Source: Erysipelatoclostridium sp. AM42-17
GTDB taxonomy: Bacteria > Bacillota_I > Bacilli_A > Erysipelotrichales > Coprobacillaceae
Direction of reading: 5' to 3'
DNA length: 64,000 bases
Assembly: GCF_003480255.1 (NCBI RefSeq)
Contig: NZ_QUIN01000002.1
Span: 1-64,000 of the forward strand
Shown here piece by piece: positions 7,371 through 16,459 of the stretch. The translations under genes were made by a program, and so were the position numbers. Each line of letters starts with the position of its first letter. Position 1 is the stretch's first letter. The notes beneath the pieces are model-generated. The model had not been told where the DNA came from. It did not search any database and worked only from the letters and a program-made list of their open reading frames with translations.

Positions 7371-7855
7371 TTATTCTATAACCTTTTCTCTTTTATTACC
7401 AATATAAGGTCCATCTTGACATTTCCCTGCATAATAAAAACCATGACTTTCATAATAATCATTTAATTTTTGATTATCAATCGCACAATCTAAACGTAAT
7501 CTTGTTTTACGATTGCTTTTTGCTAGTTTTTCTACTTCTTTTAAAATAATAGAACCCACACCTTGAATACCTATCATACTAACAAAATTATGAAGATAGT
7601 AAGCTGGTTGTTGATCTTGCCAACGTGTGTCTTCTTGTAAACATACAATAGCTCCCACAATATGTTCGTTATCTTTTAATACATACAATTGGTTTAATTT
7701 AGCTTGTTGAAGATAATATTCTAATGGATAAGCATTTAAATAATCTGTATCATTCCATTGATGAATACCTGCTTCATCCACGCTACTCTTTGTTTAACTA
7801 ATTCAAATACTTCATTTACATCTTGAAGTGTTGCTTTTTCAAATTGATATTTCAT
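7371..7855 (-). pseudogene. GNAT-family N-acetyltransferase broken by a frameshift
   Basis: The open frame from 7781 lacks the N-terminal part of a GNAT domain and can start only at a GTG without a ribosome binding site. In another frame an ATG at 7855, preceded by AGGTGGAG, encodes MKYQFEKATLQDVNEVFELV and on to KQRVAW. That is a normal GNAT N-terminus which would continue into DEAGIHQW of the downstream frame. Frames join if four bases are restored at about 7777-7781, where the sequence is TGGATGAAG instead of an expected TGGATGGATGAAG. This looks like loss of one unit of a 4-bp tandem repeat. With four bases added the gene has 163 codons including the stop. It is downstream of the VanY-like gene in the same orientation. 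A sequencing error is possible. Confidence 0.75.
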
Positions 7856-7867
7856 TTTAGACTCCAC

Positions 7868-9007
7868 CTACTCTTGATATTCTTCTAATGCTAATTGATT
7901 TTGATGAAGTGATGTTGCAATATCTATACCCACATATCGAAAACATGTTGCATCATAGCCATGCCCTGTTACTGCCTCTTTATCTTGAGGATAACGTAAA
8001 ATATAGCCATATTCATAACTATGATTGATTAACCATTGATAAACATCTGTTTGATTAAAGTCCTGATCAGATATCCCTTTTTTCTTTAAGATGACCGATG
8101 TTCCTAATTGCATTTCACTGTAACCTGCTTGATCACCTTCTAGCGATAACACATCATAACTAGTATAAGCCTTTGAAACTATAAACCCATGATCTAACTC
8201 CGTATTCATCGCTTTATACATTGATTTCAATTGATTATAGGCTTCATCTTGTAAATACATTGTATAACTCAAACGAGGAATATCAGCTATCATCGTCAGC
8301 TTTTTGGGTTGATAACTTGATATAAAAGTTTGATTATTCACAACTTGTTTCATTAAATCAATTTTATATAGACGTTTAGCTCCATCTTTTAAAGTATTCG
8401 TCATGAGTGTAGCAACACCATTAGCGTCATAAGTATCAATCATTGATTTAAAATGATGGTAGATAATCCGGCTCGTTAAATTTTCTTCTTCAAAAATTGA
8501 AACATAACGATTAGTCAAAGCAATATAGTTATAATCACTATCATCATATAAAGTACGTAATAATTGATAGTATTCTATATTATCAAAATCAAAATACTCG
8601 CTATTTAAATAAGCAAAAGCCAAATTATTTTTAATTAATAAATTAAAATTAGTATCTATATGATTTCCAAACTCTACTGTAAGTTTATCTACTATTTTAT
8701 TGGTTTCATCTAATAAAACAGATAAATCACTATAAGTTTTTACTTTTCTTAAAGAATTATAATATGTATAGTTTTGTAATTTGAATTGATCATATGTGAT
8801 ATAATCTATGAATTGATTAACCGGAATAGCATTATCAATTAGATAATTTTGTTCCTGTTTATCTAAATATCTTTCAATTAATGCACGATTATCATTGTTA
8901 ATGCCATTAACACGATAAAAACGATCATATTTATAATTTAATGCTGTAAAAGCTAATATAAAACAAATAAAAGCTATTCCATATAAATGCCAACGTTTTA
9001 ATTTCAT
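7868..9007 (-). CDS. VanY-like (peptidase M15B) membrane-anchored protein lacking the zinc ligands
   Basis: A 379-residue protein with one N-terminal membrane segment (about 6-25) and a C-terminal region that follows the D-alanyl-D-alanine carboxypeptidase VanY fold: SEMQLGTSV at the SxHxxGxAxD motif, then YGYILRYPQDKEAVTG, then DATCFRYVG at the ExWHxRYVG motif. The metal ligands are replaced: His by Met and Asp by Ile in the first motif, and Trp-His by Thr-Cys in the second. The general base Glu is Asp. It is therefore probably not an active peptidase and may bind peptidoglycan or act as a partner protein. The start at 9007 is chosen for AGGTGA at 9012-9017. Confidence 0.75.
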   Translation of the reverse strand: MKLKRWHLYGIAFICFILAFTALNYKYDRFYRVNGINNDNRALIERYLDKQEQNYLIDNAIPVNQFIDYITYDQFKLQNYTYYNSLRKVKTYSDLSVLLDETNKIVDKLTVEFGNHIDTNFNLLIKNNLAFAYLNSEYFDFDNIEYYQLLRTLYDDSDYNYIALTNRYVSIFEEENLTSRIIYHHFKSMIDTYDANGVATLMTNTLKDGAKRLYKIDLMKQVVNNQTFISSYQPKKLTMIADIPRLSYTMYLQDEAYNQLKSMYKAMNTELDHGFIVSKAYTSYDVLSLEGDQAGYSEMQLGTSVILKKKGISDQDFNQTDVYQWLINHSYEYGYILRYPQDKEAVTGHGYDATCFRYVGIDIATSLHQNQLALEEYQE

Positions 9008-9060
9008 TTTATCACCTGCACCCATTATATACTATCTTGAAGTGAAAAGAAAGGAATGGC

Positions 9061-9258
9061 TTATAAGCGCAATTCCTTTAATTTCACTAATTCAAAAACA
9101 GCTTGAATACGTGAATCAACACCTAGTTTTTGAATCACATTAGAAATATGATTTCTTACTGTCTTTTCACTAATACCAAGCTGTAAAGCTATCTCTTTGG
9201 TTGAAAAATTATCAACTAATAAATTAAATATTTCTTTTTCTCGTGGCGTTAAAATCAT
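9061..9258 (-). CDS. Stand-alone LuxR/GerE-type HTH protein
   Basis: A 65-residue protein that is almost only a GerE/LuxR-type helix-turn-helix: LTPREKEIFNLL, then STKEIALQLGISEKTVRNHI and QKLGVDSRIQA. Stand-alone proteins of this size, such as GerE of Bacillus, bind DNA as dimers without a receiver domain. Start 9258 follows a GAGGGG ribosome binding site (9269-9274). A GTG 18 bases upstream would overlap that site. It sits just after uvrC and before the VanY-like gene, and its targets are unknown. Confidence 0.85.
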   Translation of the reverse strand: MILTPREKEIFNLLVDNFSTKEIALQLGISEKTVRNHISNVIQKLGVDSRIQAVFELVKLKELRL

Positions 9259-9297
9259 ATTATAGCATCCCCTCACTACTATAATATATGTGATTAA

Positions 9298-11067
9298 CTA
9301 AGAATTGGTACTTTGTAAAACTTTATATAAAGTTTGTGCCACATCTTGTGGCAACACTTCTTTAAGTTCATCAATTGATGCTTCCTTCAATCGTTTAACA
9401 CTGCCAAAATGCTTTAATAATTCTTTTTTACGTTTTGGTCCAATTCCTTCTACATTATCCAAAATAGATTGAAATAAAGATTTAGATCGTACATTTTTAT
9501 GAAAAGAAATCGCATAACGATGGACTTCATCTTGCATTCTTGTTAGCAAGAAAAATAAATCACTCTTTTTATCAATAGGAACAATTTGACCTTGTCCATC
9601 TAATAATAAAGCTGTAGAATGCTTATCATCCTTGGCTAAACCACATACTGGTATCCCCATATTTAAACTTTTAATGACTTCATCAGCCACTTTAATTTGC
9701 CCTTTACCGCCATCGACAATAATTAAATCCGGTCTTTCTAAACCATCTACCAATACACGATAATAACGACGATAAATAACTTCTTTCATACTAGCATAAT
9801 CATCCGGTCCCTCAACCGTCTTAATTTTAAATTTACGATAGTTCTTTTTACTTGGAACACCATCTATAAAACAAACCATTCCTGCTACAGCATAGGCACC
9901 TTGAATATTAGAGTTATCAAATAATTCTATTCTTCTAGGTAAAGGCATATTTAATTTTTCACCTAACTGTTTGATTGCACCAATGGTTGCTTTTTCATTT
10001 TTTTCTTTCAATAAAAATTTCTTTTCTAATGACTCTTTCGCATTTTCATAAGCCATATTGACTAAATCTGCTTTTTTCCCTTTTTGGGGTTTAATGATTT
10101 TACACTCTACAATTTCTTCTAATAATGATGTATCTAAATCCATCGGTACAAATAACTCTTTAGGATACGTATTCTCTTGATAAAAGCCAACAATAAATTG
10201 AATAATTTGTTCCTGAACATCATCACTAGCAGGAACTAAATTTAAATCTCTAGCCAATAGTTTACCATTACGCATAAAAAATAACTGAATAGATAGATAG
10301 CCTTTATCTTGATAATAACCAATAATATCTCGATCTGTTAAATCACTAAATTGAACATGCTGTTTACTTGTTACATGATGAATATGCTGTATTAAATCAC
10401 GATATTCTTTGGCTAATTCAAAGTTTAATTGTTTGGAAGCTTCTTCCATTTTTTGTTTTAAATCATCAATCACTTCTTTAGTATCACCTTGAATAAAACG
10501 GGTAATCTGATTTGTTAAATCTTTATAAACTTCTTCATTTACTTCATGAATACAAGGTCCTAAACATTGATTCAACGAATAATAAAGACATGGCTTTTTA
10601 GGTATATGATTACATTTTCTAAGGGGATAAAGACGATTTAATAATTTAAAAGTTTCTCTAGCAGCTGTACCATCAGGAAACGGTCCAAAGTATTTATGTT
10701 TTTTATCTTTGGCACTTCTAACTATTTTTAAACGAGGATGTGTTTCTTTAGTCATTTGGATATATGGATAATATTTATTATCCATAAAAGAAATATTATA
10801 TTTAGGAGCATAATCTTTGATTAAATTAATTTCTAATAATAACGCTTCCTTTTCACTATCACAAACAATATATTCAAAATCCTCGATTTCACCTACAAGT
10901 TTTGTTGTTTTATAGTTATGACTGCCAGCAAAGTAAGAAGAAACTCGATTCTTTAATTTTTTTGCTTTTCCAACATAAATCACTGTTCCTTCTTTATTTT
11001 TCATTAAATAACACCCTGGTTTTAAAGGCAGTAAAGAAAGTTTATTTTTTATATAAGTTATATCCAT
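9298..11067 (-). CDS. uvrC: Excinuclease ABC subunit C
   Basis: The 589-residue dual endonuclease of nucleotide excision repair, which cuts on both sides of the lesion after UvrA-UvrB recognition. It has an N-terminal GIY-YIG nuclease (GCYLMKNKEGTVIYVGKAKK, about 18-37), a UVR domain for UvrB contact (about 195-230), an RNase H-like endonuclease region (ELFDNSNIQG and VDGGKGQ) and a C-terminal helix-hairpin-helix (NVEGIGPKRKKELLKHFGS). The length is normal. Its ATG overlaps the mutS2 stop (TAATG), giving translational coupling within a repair operon. Confidence 0.97.
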   Translation of the reverse strand: MDITYIKNKLSLLPLKPGCYLMKNKEGTVIYVGKAKKLKNRVSSYFAGSHNYKTTKLVGEIEDFEYIVCDSEKEALLLEINLIKDYAPKYNISFMDNKYYPYIQMTKETHPRLKIVRSAKDKKHKYFGPFPDGTAARETFKLLNRLYPLRKCNHIPKKPCLYYSLNQCLGPCIHEVNEEVYKDLTNQITRFIQGDTKEVIDDLKQKMEEASKQLNFELAKEYRDLIQHIHHVTSKQHVQFSDLTDRDIIGYYQDKGYLSIQLFFMRNGKLLARDLNLVPASDDVQEQIIQFIVGFYQENTYPKELFVPMDLDTSLLEEIVECKIIKPQKGKKADLVNMAYENAKESLEKKFLLKEKNEKATIGAIKQLGEKLNMPLPRRIELFDNSNIQGAYAVAGMVCFIDGVPSKKNYRKFKIKTVEGPDDYASMKEVIYRRYYRVLVDGLERPDLIIVDGGKGQIKVADEVIKSLNMGIPVCGLAKDDKHSTALLLDGQGQIVPIDKKSDLFFLLTRMQDEVHRYAISFHKNVRSKSLFQSILDNVEGIGPKRKKELLKHFGSVKRLKEASIDELKEVLPQDVAQTLYKVLQSTNS

Positions 11068-13379
11068 TATTCAAAATACACCAAGGTTGCCCCTAAGCCA
11101 CCTTCATTAGGTCCTCCATCACGATAAGATACAACATATTTATTTTTATCTAACAACTTTCTTACTCCCTTTCTTAAAACACCTGTCCCCATACCATGAA
11201 CAATACGCACCATCGAATAACGATGAACAAGAGCATCATCAATAAACTTGTCTACTTTGATCATCGCTTCTTCATAACGTAAGCCAATAATATTTAATTC
11301 ATATCCTTGAGGTTTAGATGTTTTTAATGGTTTTAAACTACTCTTTACTACTTTTTCTTTTACTTTTTCATGTAAGAATTCAACTTCATTTGTTTTGGCA
11401 TTGATTTTTAAACCACCCATACCAATAGTAAGTACACCTTTTTTATTGATATCCATGACTTCTCCTTGACGATTAACCGAAAGAACCTTGACAACATCAC
11501 CTATTTTAAATTGATGATGATTTTGGCGAACTACTTTTTCTTTTTCGTGTTTAGATAAATCTAATTGACGTTTAGCGTCAATAACCTGATGTGGTTTTAA
11601 TTGACTTTGTTCATTTAGATTCTTCATTACCCTAGAAACTTGTGTTTTAGCTTGTTCAATAATTTCATTGGCTTCATTTTTAGCTTCTTCCATTAATTGT
11701 TCTTTTTGACTTTGCCATTTATTTAATTTATCGTTATATTCATTATTCTTCTTTTTTGCTTCTAATAACAATTCATCAAGTTGATCTTTTTCTTGTTGAA
11801 CCCTAGATAATTCATCTTGTAACTTCTCTAATAATCGTTGTGAAGTAGTAAGTGAAGCTTCTTTGATCTTTTTAGCGTCTTGGACAATATCTTGATCTAA
11901 CCCCAATCTTGCAGAAATCTCAATAGCATAAGAATTACCAACACTTCCTTCAATCAAACGGTATGTCGGCTTCATTGCTTGTTGATCAAATTCTACTGAA
12001 GCGACTTTGACATAATCAGAAGCCTTCGCATATTCTTTCAATCCTGAATAATGGGTAGAAGTTAACACCAAGCACCCTTTTTGATGAAGATATTGTAAGA
12101 TTGCTTGAGCAATACTTTGACCTTCTTGTGGATCAGTTCCTGAACCAATTTCATCAATTAAAACTAAACTATTGAACTTGGCATGTTCAGTAATATGCAC
12201 TAATCTTTTCATATGTGATGAAAAAGTAGATAAAGACTGTTCAATAGATTGCTCGTCACCTAAATCAACATAGATATCATGAAATAATGGAATCTTGGCT
12301 TCGCTTGCAAGAACTGGAAGTCCACATATAGCCATTAAAGAAAGTAAACCTGCTGTTTTTAATACAACGGTCTTACCTCCCGTATTACTTCCACTAATTA
12401 ATAAAATATTTTGTGGTTTTTGTAAGACGATATCATTGGCAACAACCTGTTGTCGCTCAATTAAAGGATGTTTTGCTTGTTTTAAAACTAAACTTTGATA
12501 ATCTTGATGAACCTCAGGTAAAATCATTTCATTCTTTTTACCAAATAAACTAATCGCAAAAATATAATCAATTTCTGTTAAATTTTGACAATCTTCTAAT
12601 AAAATATCGAAATGTCTTTTTACCATTCTTGATAATTCTAATAAAATACGATGTATTTCTATTTGTTCATCTTGTTGCAAAGAGGCTAATTGATTGTTAA
12701 GCGCCACAATCTCAGCTGGTTCAATAAATAATGTTCTTCCCGTTGCCGAATGACCATGAACAATTCCTGATACTTGATTTTTATACCCAGCTTTAACCGG
12801 TAAAACTAAATGATCATTACGAGAAGAAATACCATCTTGTGATAGTAAATCTACATTTTTAGCTTTAATACTTTCTATTCTTTTTCTAATTTGTGATTGT
12901 AAATGCATTAAACGTTGTCTAATTGTATAAAGTTCATGACTAGCATGATCTTGAATATGTCCTGAAGGATCAATACAATGATGAATTTGATCCAATAGTT
13001 CTTGTGGTAAATAAAGTAAATCTATTAATTGAGTTAATTGACTATGTGTTGCATCATTGGATGAAAGATACTGTTTTACTTCTTTAATGTTATAAAGTAA
13101 TGATTGAATACTTAATAGCTCATCAGGGAATAAAACACCATCTTTATTAGCTTTATCTAAATGCGGTTTTATATCATCAAACTGTCCTAAAGGAACATTG
13201 CCATAAGCATAAATAAGAGCCATTCCATCAAGAATATATTGTTGTTGGTATTGTAAATCATCTAAATCTTGATAAGGTTTTAATGCTGTTATTTTTTGTT
13301 TAGAAAGTTCACTATGACAAAGAGCAGCAATTTGTTTTTTTATTTCATTAAATTCTAAAGTATCATCATTATTTTTCAT
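11067..13379 (-). CDS. mutS2: Endonuclease MutS2 / ribosome-rescue ATPase
   Basis: MutS2 proteins split collided ribosomes and suppress homologous recombination. It has a core and lever region, an ATPase with Walker A (GSNTGGKTVVLK) and Walker B (LVLIDEIGSGTDPQEG), a long coiled coil about 515-600 and a C-terminal Smr nuclease domain (NIIGLRYEEA and VHGMGTGVLRKG). The length of about 770 is usual. Start 13379 is chosen because AGGTG at 13386-13390 is correctly spaced for it, while the upstream ATG and GTG overlap that site. It overlaps the end of cvpA by 11 bp. cvpA-mutS2 is a conserved Firmicutes order. Confidence 0.97.
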   Translation of the reverse strand: MKNNDDTLEFNEIKKQIAALCHSELSKQKITALKPYQDLDDLQYQQQYILDGMALIYAYGNVPLGQFDDIKPHLDKANKDGVLFPDELLSIQSLLYNIKEVKQYLSSNDATHSQLTQLIDLLYLPQELLDQIHHCIDPSGHIQDHASHELYTIRQRLMHLQSQIRKRIESIKAKNVDLLSQDGISSRNDHLVLPVKAGYKNQVSGIVHGHSATGRTLFIEPAEIVALNNQLASLQQDEQIEIHRILLELSRMVKRHFDILLEDCQNLTEIDYIFAISLFGKKNEMILPEVHQDYQSLVLKQAKHPLIERQQVVANDIVLQKPQNILLISGSNTGGKTVVLKTAGLLSLMAICGLPVLASEAKIPLFHDIYVDLGDEQSIEQSLSTFSSHMKRLVHITEHAKFNSLVLIDEIGSGTDPQEGQSIAQAILQYLHQKGCLVLTSTHYSGLKEYAKASDYVKVASVEFDQQAMKPTYRLIEGSVGNSYAIEISARLGLDQDIVQDAKKIKEASLTTSQRLLEKLQDELSRVQQEKDQLDELLLEAKKKNNEYNDKLNKWQSQKEQLMEEAKNEANEIIEQAKTQVSRVMKNLNEQSQLKPHQVIDAKRQLDLSKHEKEKVVRQNHHQFKIGDVVKVLSVNRQGEVMDINKKGVLTIGMGGLKINAKTNEVEFLHEKVKEKVVKSSLKPLKTSKPQGYELNIIGLRYEEAMIKVDKFIDDALVHRYSMVRIVHGMGTGVLRKGVRKLLDKNKYVVSYRDGGPNEGGLGATLVYFE

Positions 13380-14187
13380 GTCCATCACCTACTTCTATTT
13401 TACTTAATATTTCATTCTTTTTAACTTGATTTGAACCCGTATTTAATAGCTTTATTAAAGCCTGATACTGTTGTTGATCAAGTGTTACATGATCTAAACT
13501 TAAATAGTAATCATTTATTTTTTCATCTAATTGACTTTGTGTCAACAAATGATAATCATAGCCATGTTGTAAAGTTTGACTCATCATATAAACAGTTTGG
13601 CTATCTTTACCATCATATGAACTTGATTTTTTAAAAATAGCATCCATTTGCATATAATCATTACTGATATCACTTAGCATATCGCTATAGTAAGGAACCA
13701 ATTCAATGGCTCTACTCGCAATAATTGTATTCTTAACCATTTTCTTTCCATCACTTATAAAAGGAACAACAACCATTGTTAAAGCAATATAAATCATAAC
13801 GATGGCTTCTAAAGCACTTAAAACCATCCCTAAGATACGATCTGCAAAACGAGTAAGAGAAAAATGATGCAATAAAGATTTAAACAATGGCTTTATTATC
13901 CTTCCTAATAAAGCAAAAACAATTTTTGAGATTACAAAAATGATAAAGAATAAAATAATACGATTGATATATTCTCCTAAAAATTCTAGTAAACCTTCAC
14001 TTTGATAAATAACAAATATATATGACAGCGGACTCGACAAAAAATAAGCCACAATTACAGCTAAAATAGTAGCTAAAAAATCATAAAGTCTTACTGCAAA
14101 TCCTTTAATAAGACCTATAAAAATCATCAAAAGAAAAAATAAAACGACAATAAAATCTATAATGAACGGTTTCATTTGCCAAATCAT
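13369..14187 (-). CDS. cvpA: CvpA-family membrane protein
   Basis: A 272-residue protein with about four hydrophobic segments in the first 170 residues (LFFLLMIFIGLIKGF at the start is the CvpA signature) and a C-terminal soluble tail without recognisable motifs. CvpA proteins are needed for colicin V export in E. coli. In Firmicutes the homologue (YshB) lies upstream of mutS2, as here, and its role is unclear. Start 14187 follows AAGGGGTGATG. In Bacillus zapA and polX lie in the same block; both are absent here. Confidence 0.85.
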   Translation of the reverse strand: MIWQMKPFIIDFIVVLFFLLMIFIGLIKGFAVRLYDFLATILAVIVAYFLSSPLSYIFVIYQSEGLLEFLGEYINRIILFFIIFVISKIVFALLGRIIKPLFKSLLHHFSLTRFADRILGMVLSALEAIVMIYIALTMVVVPFISDGKKMVKNTIIASRAIELVPYYSDMLSDISNDYMQMDAIFKKSSSYDGKDSQTVYMMSQTLQHGYDYHLLTQSQLDEKINDYYLSLDHVTLDQQQYQALIKLLNTGSNQVKKNEILSKIEVGDGHEK

Positions 14188-14227
14188 GTCATCACCCCTT
14201 GGATTATTGTACCAAAACAAAAATATA

Positions 14228-14256
14228 GTGTCAAAATGACAAATTTATGCTATAAT
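14228..14256 (+). promoter_or_regulatory. Promoter of rnhC
   Basis: -35 GTGTCA (14228-14233), 17-bp spacer and extended -10 TGC-TATAAT (14251-14256). AGGAGG at 14270-14275 is the ribosome binding site of rnhC. Confidence 0.65.
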
Positions 14257-14286
14257 TAGTATATACGTCAGGAGGTTAGATAAAAC

Positions 14287-15072
14287 ATGAATGTAGAAAA
14301 AAATAATTGTTCTGCAAATTCAAACATTATAAACATGCATGCCTCATATCACGCTCCTTTAAATGAACATGGAAGTAACGTATCAGCGTTAAATGATGAG
14401 CGCGCAAAAAATTATTACGACTTATCACATATTGGTTGTGATGAGACAGGTTCTGGGGACTTTTTTGGTCCATTATGCGTTGTTGCTTGTTACGTCGACG
14501 AACGTGACTTTGATTGGTTAGTGAGTTTAAATATTCGAGATCCTAAAACAATGACTTCAAAAGAAATAATTGAGACCGCTCGTGAAATAAAAGATCGTTT
14601 AATTTACAGTTTGCTTATATTAGATAATTCGCATTATAATCATATGGCACAAGAAGGTTTTAATTTAGCTAACATTAAAGCTAAATTATATAATCAAGCT
14701 GTAACGAATGTAATGCAAAAAGTGGCAATGAAAATTGATAAAAAAGTGGTAAATCAATTTGTTTCTCCTAAAACTTATTATAATTATTTAAAAAATGAAG
14801 TAATTGTTGTTAAGGATTTATCTTTTGAACAAAAAGGTGAAGAGAAGTATTTAGGAATTATGTGTTCTGCAATATTATCAAGGTATGCATATTATCAGTA
14901 TTTTAATAATATGTCTCGCAGTTTAAAAATAAAACTACCTCGTGGCACAACTTCCACTGTTGAAAATGTAGCAGTAGATATTGCAAGAAAATATGGTGAA
15001 AAGATGTTACTTAAAGTAACCAAAACAAATATGACAAACTTTAAAAGAGTAAAAGAAGCACTTAAGAAATAA
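14287..15072 (+). CDS. rnhC: Ribonuclease HIII
   Basis: Cleaves RNA in RNA/DNA hybrids. The type 2 RNase H active-site motif CDETGSGDFFGPL (D52, E53) is clear, and IMCSAILSRYAYY is the conserved C-terminal helix region. The protein has 261 residues against about 300-313 for typical RNase HIII. The catalytic motif begins near residue 50 instead of about 95, so the N-terminal TBP-like substrate-binding domain is short or replaced by a His/Asn-rich segment. AGGAGG 11 bases before the ATG supports this start. Divergent from cvpA-mutS2, as in Bacillus. Confidence 0.9.
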   Translation: MNVEKNNCSANSNIINMHASYHAPLNEHGSNVSALNDERAKNYYDLSHIGCDETGSGDFFGPLCVVACYVDERDFDWLVSLNIRDPKTMTSKEIIETAREIKDRLIYSLLILDNSHYNHMAQEGFNLANIKAKLYNQAVTNVMQKVAMKIDKKVVNQFVSPKTYYNYLKNEVIVVKDLSFEQKGEEKYLGIMCSAILSRYAYYQYFNNMSRSLKIKLPRGTTSTVENVAVDIARKYGEKMLLKVTKTNMTNFKRVKEALKK

Positions 15073-15085
15073 GCGCTTCTTTTTT
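15053..15085. terminator. Bidirectional terminator between rnhC and the dCMP deaminase gene
   Basis: Stem GAAGC-A-CTTA with TAAG-C-GCTTC around AGAAA, with A and T runs on the two sides. It covers the last codons of rnhC, and the convergent dCMP deaminase gene ends directly beside it. Confidence 0.65.
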
Positions 15086-15551
15086 ATTTAACTTCTAATT
15101 CAAAAGGTTCTACTTTTGTATATTTAACACCCGCTGCATCTAGCATCCGTTTAGCAGCACGATCACTAGGTGTTCCGTTATATTTTTCATCTTCATAAAT
15201 AATTTCAGCAATACCACTTTGAATGATAGCTTTGACACATTCATGACAAGGAAATAATGAAACATAAATACGGCATCCCTTTAATGGTGCAGTACTATTT
15301 AAAATAGCATTTAATTCTGCATGAACAACATAAGGATATTTTGTATCATATAATTCTCCTTCTCTTACTTGCCAAGGAAATTCATCATCTTCACAACCCC
15401 AAGGAAGTCCATTGTAACCCACACCAACAATTTTATTTTGAGGACTCACAATGCAAGCACCTACTTGAGTATTAGGATCTTTAGAACGATAAGCTGATAA
15501 CTTAGCTACTCCCATAAAGTATTGAGTCCAAGAAATAATTTTACTTGCCAT
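15084..15551 (-). CDS. comEB: Deoxycytidylate (dCMP) deaminase
   Basis: Converts dCMP to dUMP for dTTP synthesis. Zinc-dependent cytidine-deaminase fold with the HAE motif (VVHAELNAILN) and the PCxxC motif (LFPCHECVKAI), plus GVGYNGLPWGCED, characteristic of dCMP deaminases. At 155 residues it has normal length. The gene name follows Bacillus comEB, but no other competence gene is adjacent here. Its start lies directly at the stop of the rluD-type gene upstream, preceded by AAAGGAG, so it is the last gene of the lspA-rluD-comEB operon. Confidence 0.92.
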   Translation of the reverse strand: MASKIISWTQYFMGVAKLSAYRSKDPNTQVGACIVSPQNKIVGVGYNGLPWGCEDDEFPWQVREGELYDTKYPYVVHAELNAILNSTAPLKGCRIYVSLFPCHECVKAIIQSGIAEIIYEDEKYNGTPSDRAAKRMLDAAGVKYTKVEPFELEVK

Positions 15552-16459
15552 TATTTTTCTCCTTTCAACTCTTTTATTTTATCTTGAAAATAATCTGGTA
15601 ATTCACTATCAAATTCTAAATATTCACCAGTTGTTGGATGAATAAAACCTAAAACTTTTGCATGTAAATATTGACCATGACTTTGGTCATCTCTTTTATA
15701 ACCATACTTAGGATCACCATAAACCGGATAACCAATATAAGCCATATGTACCCTAATTTGATGCGTACGTCCTGTTTCAAGACGACATTCAATCAATGTC
15801 ATATCATCATATCTTTCTAACACTTTAAAATTAGTAATTGCTTCTTTACTATTTTCTTTCGTTACGGCCATATTTTGGCGATTAGTACGATCACGACCAA
15901 TAGGCGCATTAATTTTACCAAATTCATGAGGAATATTGCCATGAACTAAAGTAATATAACGACGTGTTACACTATGTTCTTTTAATTGTTCAGTTAAAGA
16001 ACGGTGAGCTACATCATTTTTAGCTACCATTAATAAACCACTTGTTTCCTTATCAATACGATGTACAATTCCTGGTCTATTTACTCCATTAATACCCGAC
16101 AAATCATGACAATGATATAACAATGCATTAACAAGCGTTCCACTAACGATACCTTGACTAGGATGAACAATCATACCTGAAGGTTTATTTACTACAATGA
16201 CATCATGATCTTCATAAACAATATCTAAAGGGATATTTTCTGGTTCAATATCCATATTTTCATTTTCAGGAATGGTTACTTCAATTAAATCATTTTCTTT
16301 TAATTTAAAACTTGCTTTTTCTTTTTTTCCATTAACTGTTACCAGTCCTTTTTTTATATAATCTTGTATCAACGTTCTTGATAAATCAGGAAAATGTTGA
16401 TCTAATTCTTTATCTAAACGAATATCGTCTTTTGTTGCCTGTAAATTAACTTTCTCCAT
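15551..16459 (-). CDS. RluD-type 23S rRNA pseudouridine synthase
   Basis: A 302-residue RNA pseudouridine synthase with an N-terminal S4 domain (about 13-60) and the RluA-family active site GIVHRIDKETSGLLM, in which D136 is the nucleophile. The family makes pseudouridines in helix 69 of 23S rRNA (RluD) or similar sites. The lspA-rluD order is typical of Firmicutes, where the gene is called ylyB. It overlaps the 3' end of lspA by 14 bp. Confidence 0.92.
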   Translation of the reverse strand: MEKVNLQATKDDIRLDKELDQHFPDLSRTLIQDYIKKGLVTVNGKKEKASFKLKENDLIEVTIPENENMDIEPENIPLDIVYEDHDVIVVNKPSGMIVHPSQGIVSGTLVNALLYHCHDLSGINGVNRPGIVHRIDKETSGLLMVAKNDVAHRSLTEQLKEHSVTRRYITLVHGNIPHEFGKINAPIGRDRTNRQNMAVTKENSKEAITNFKVLERYDDMTLIECRLETGRTHQIRVHMAYIGYPVYGDPKYGYKRDDQSHGQYLHAKVLGFIHPTTGEYLEFDSELPDYFQDKIKELKGEK

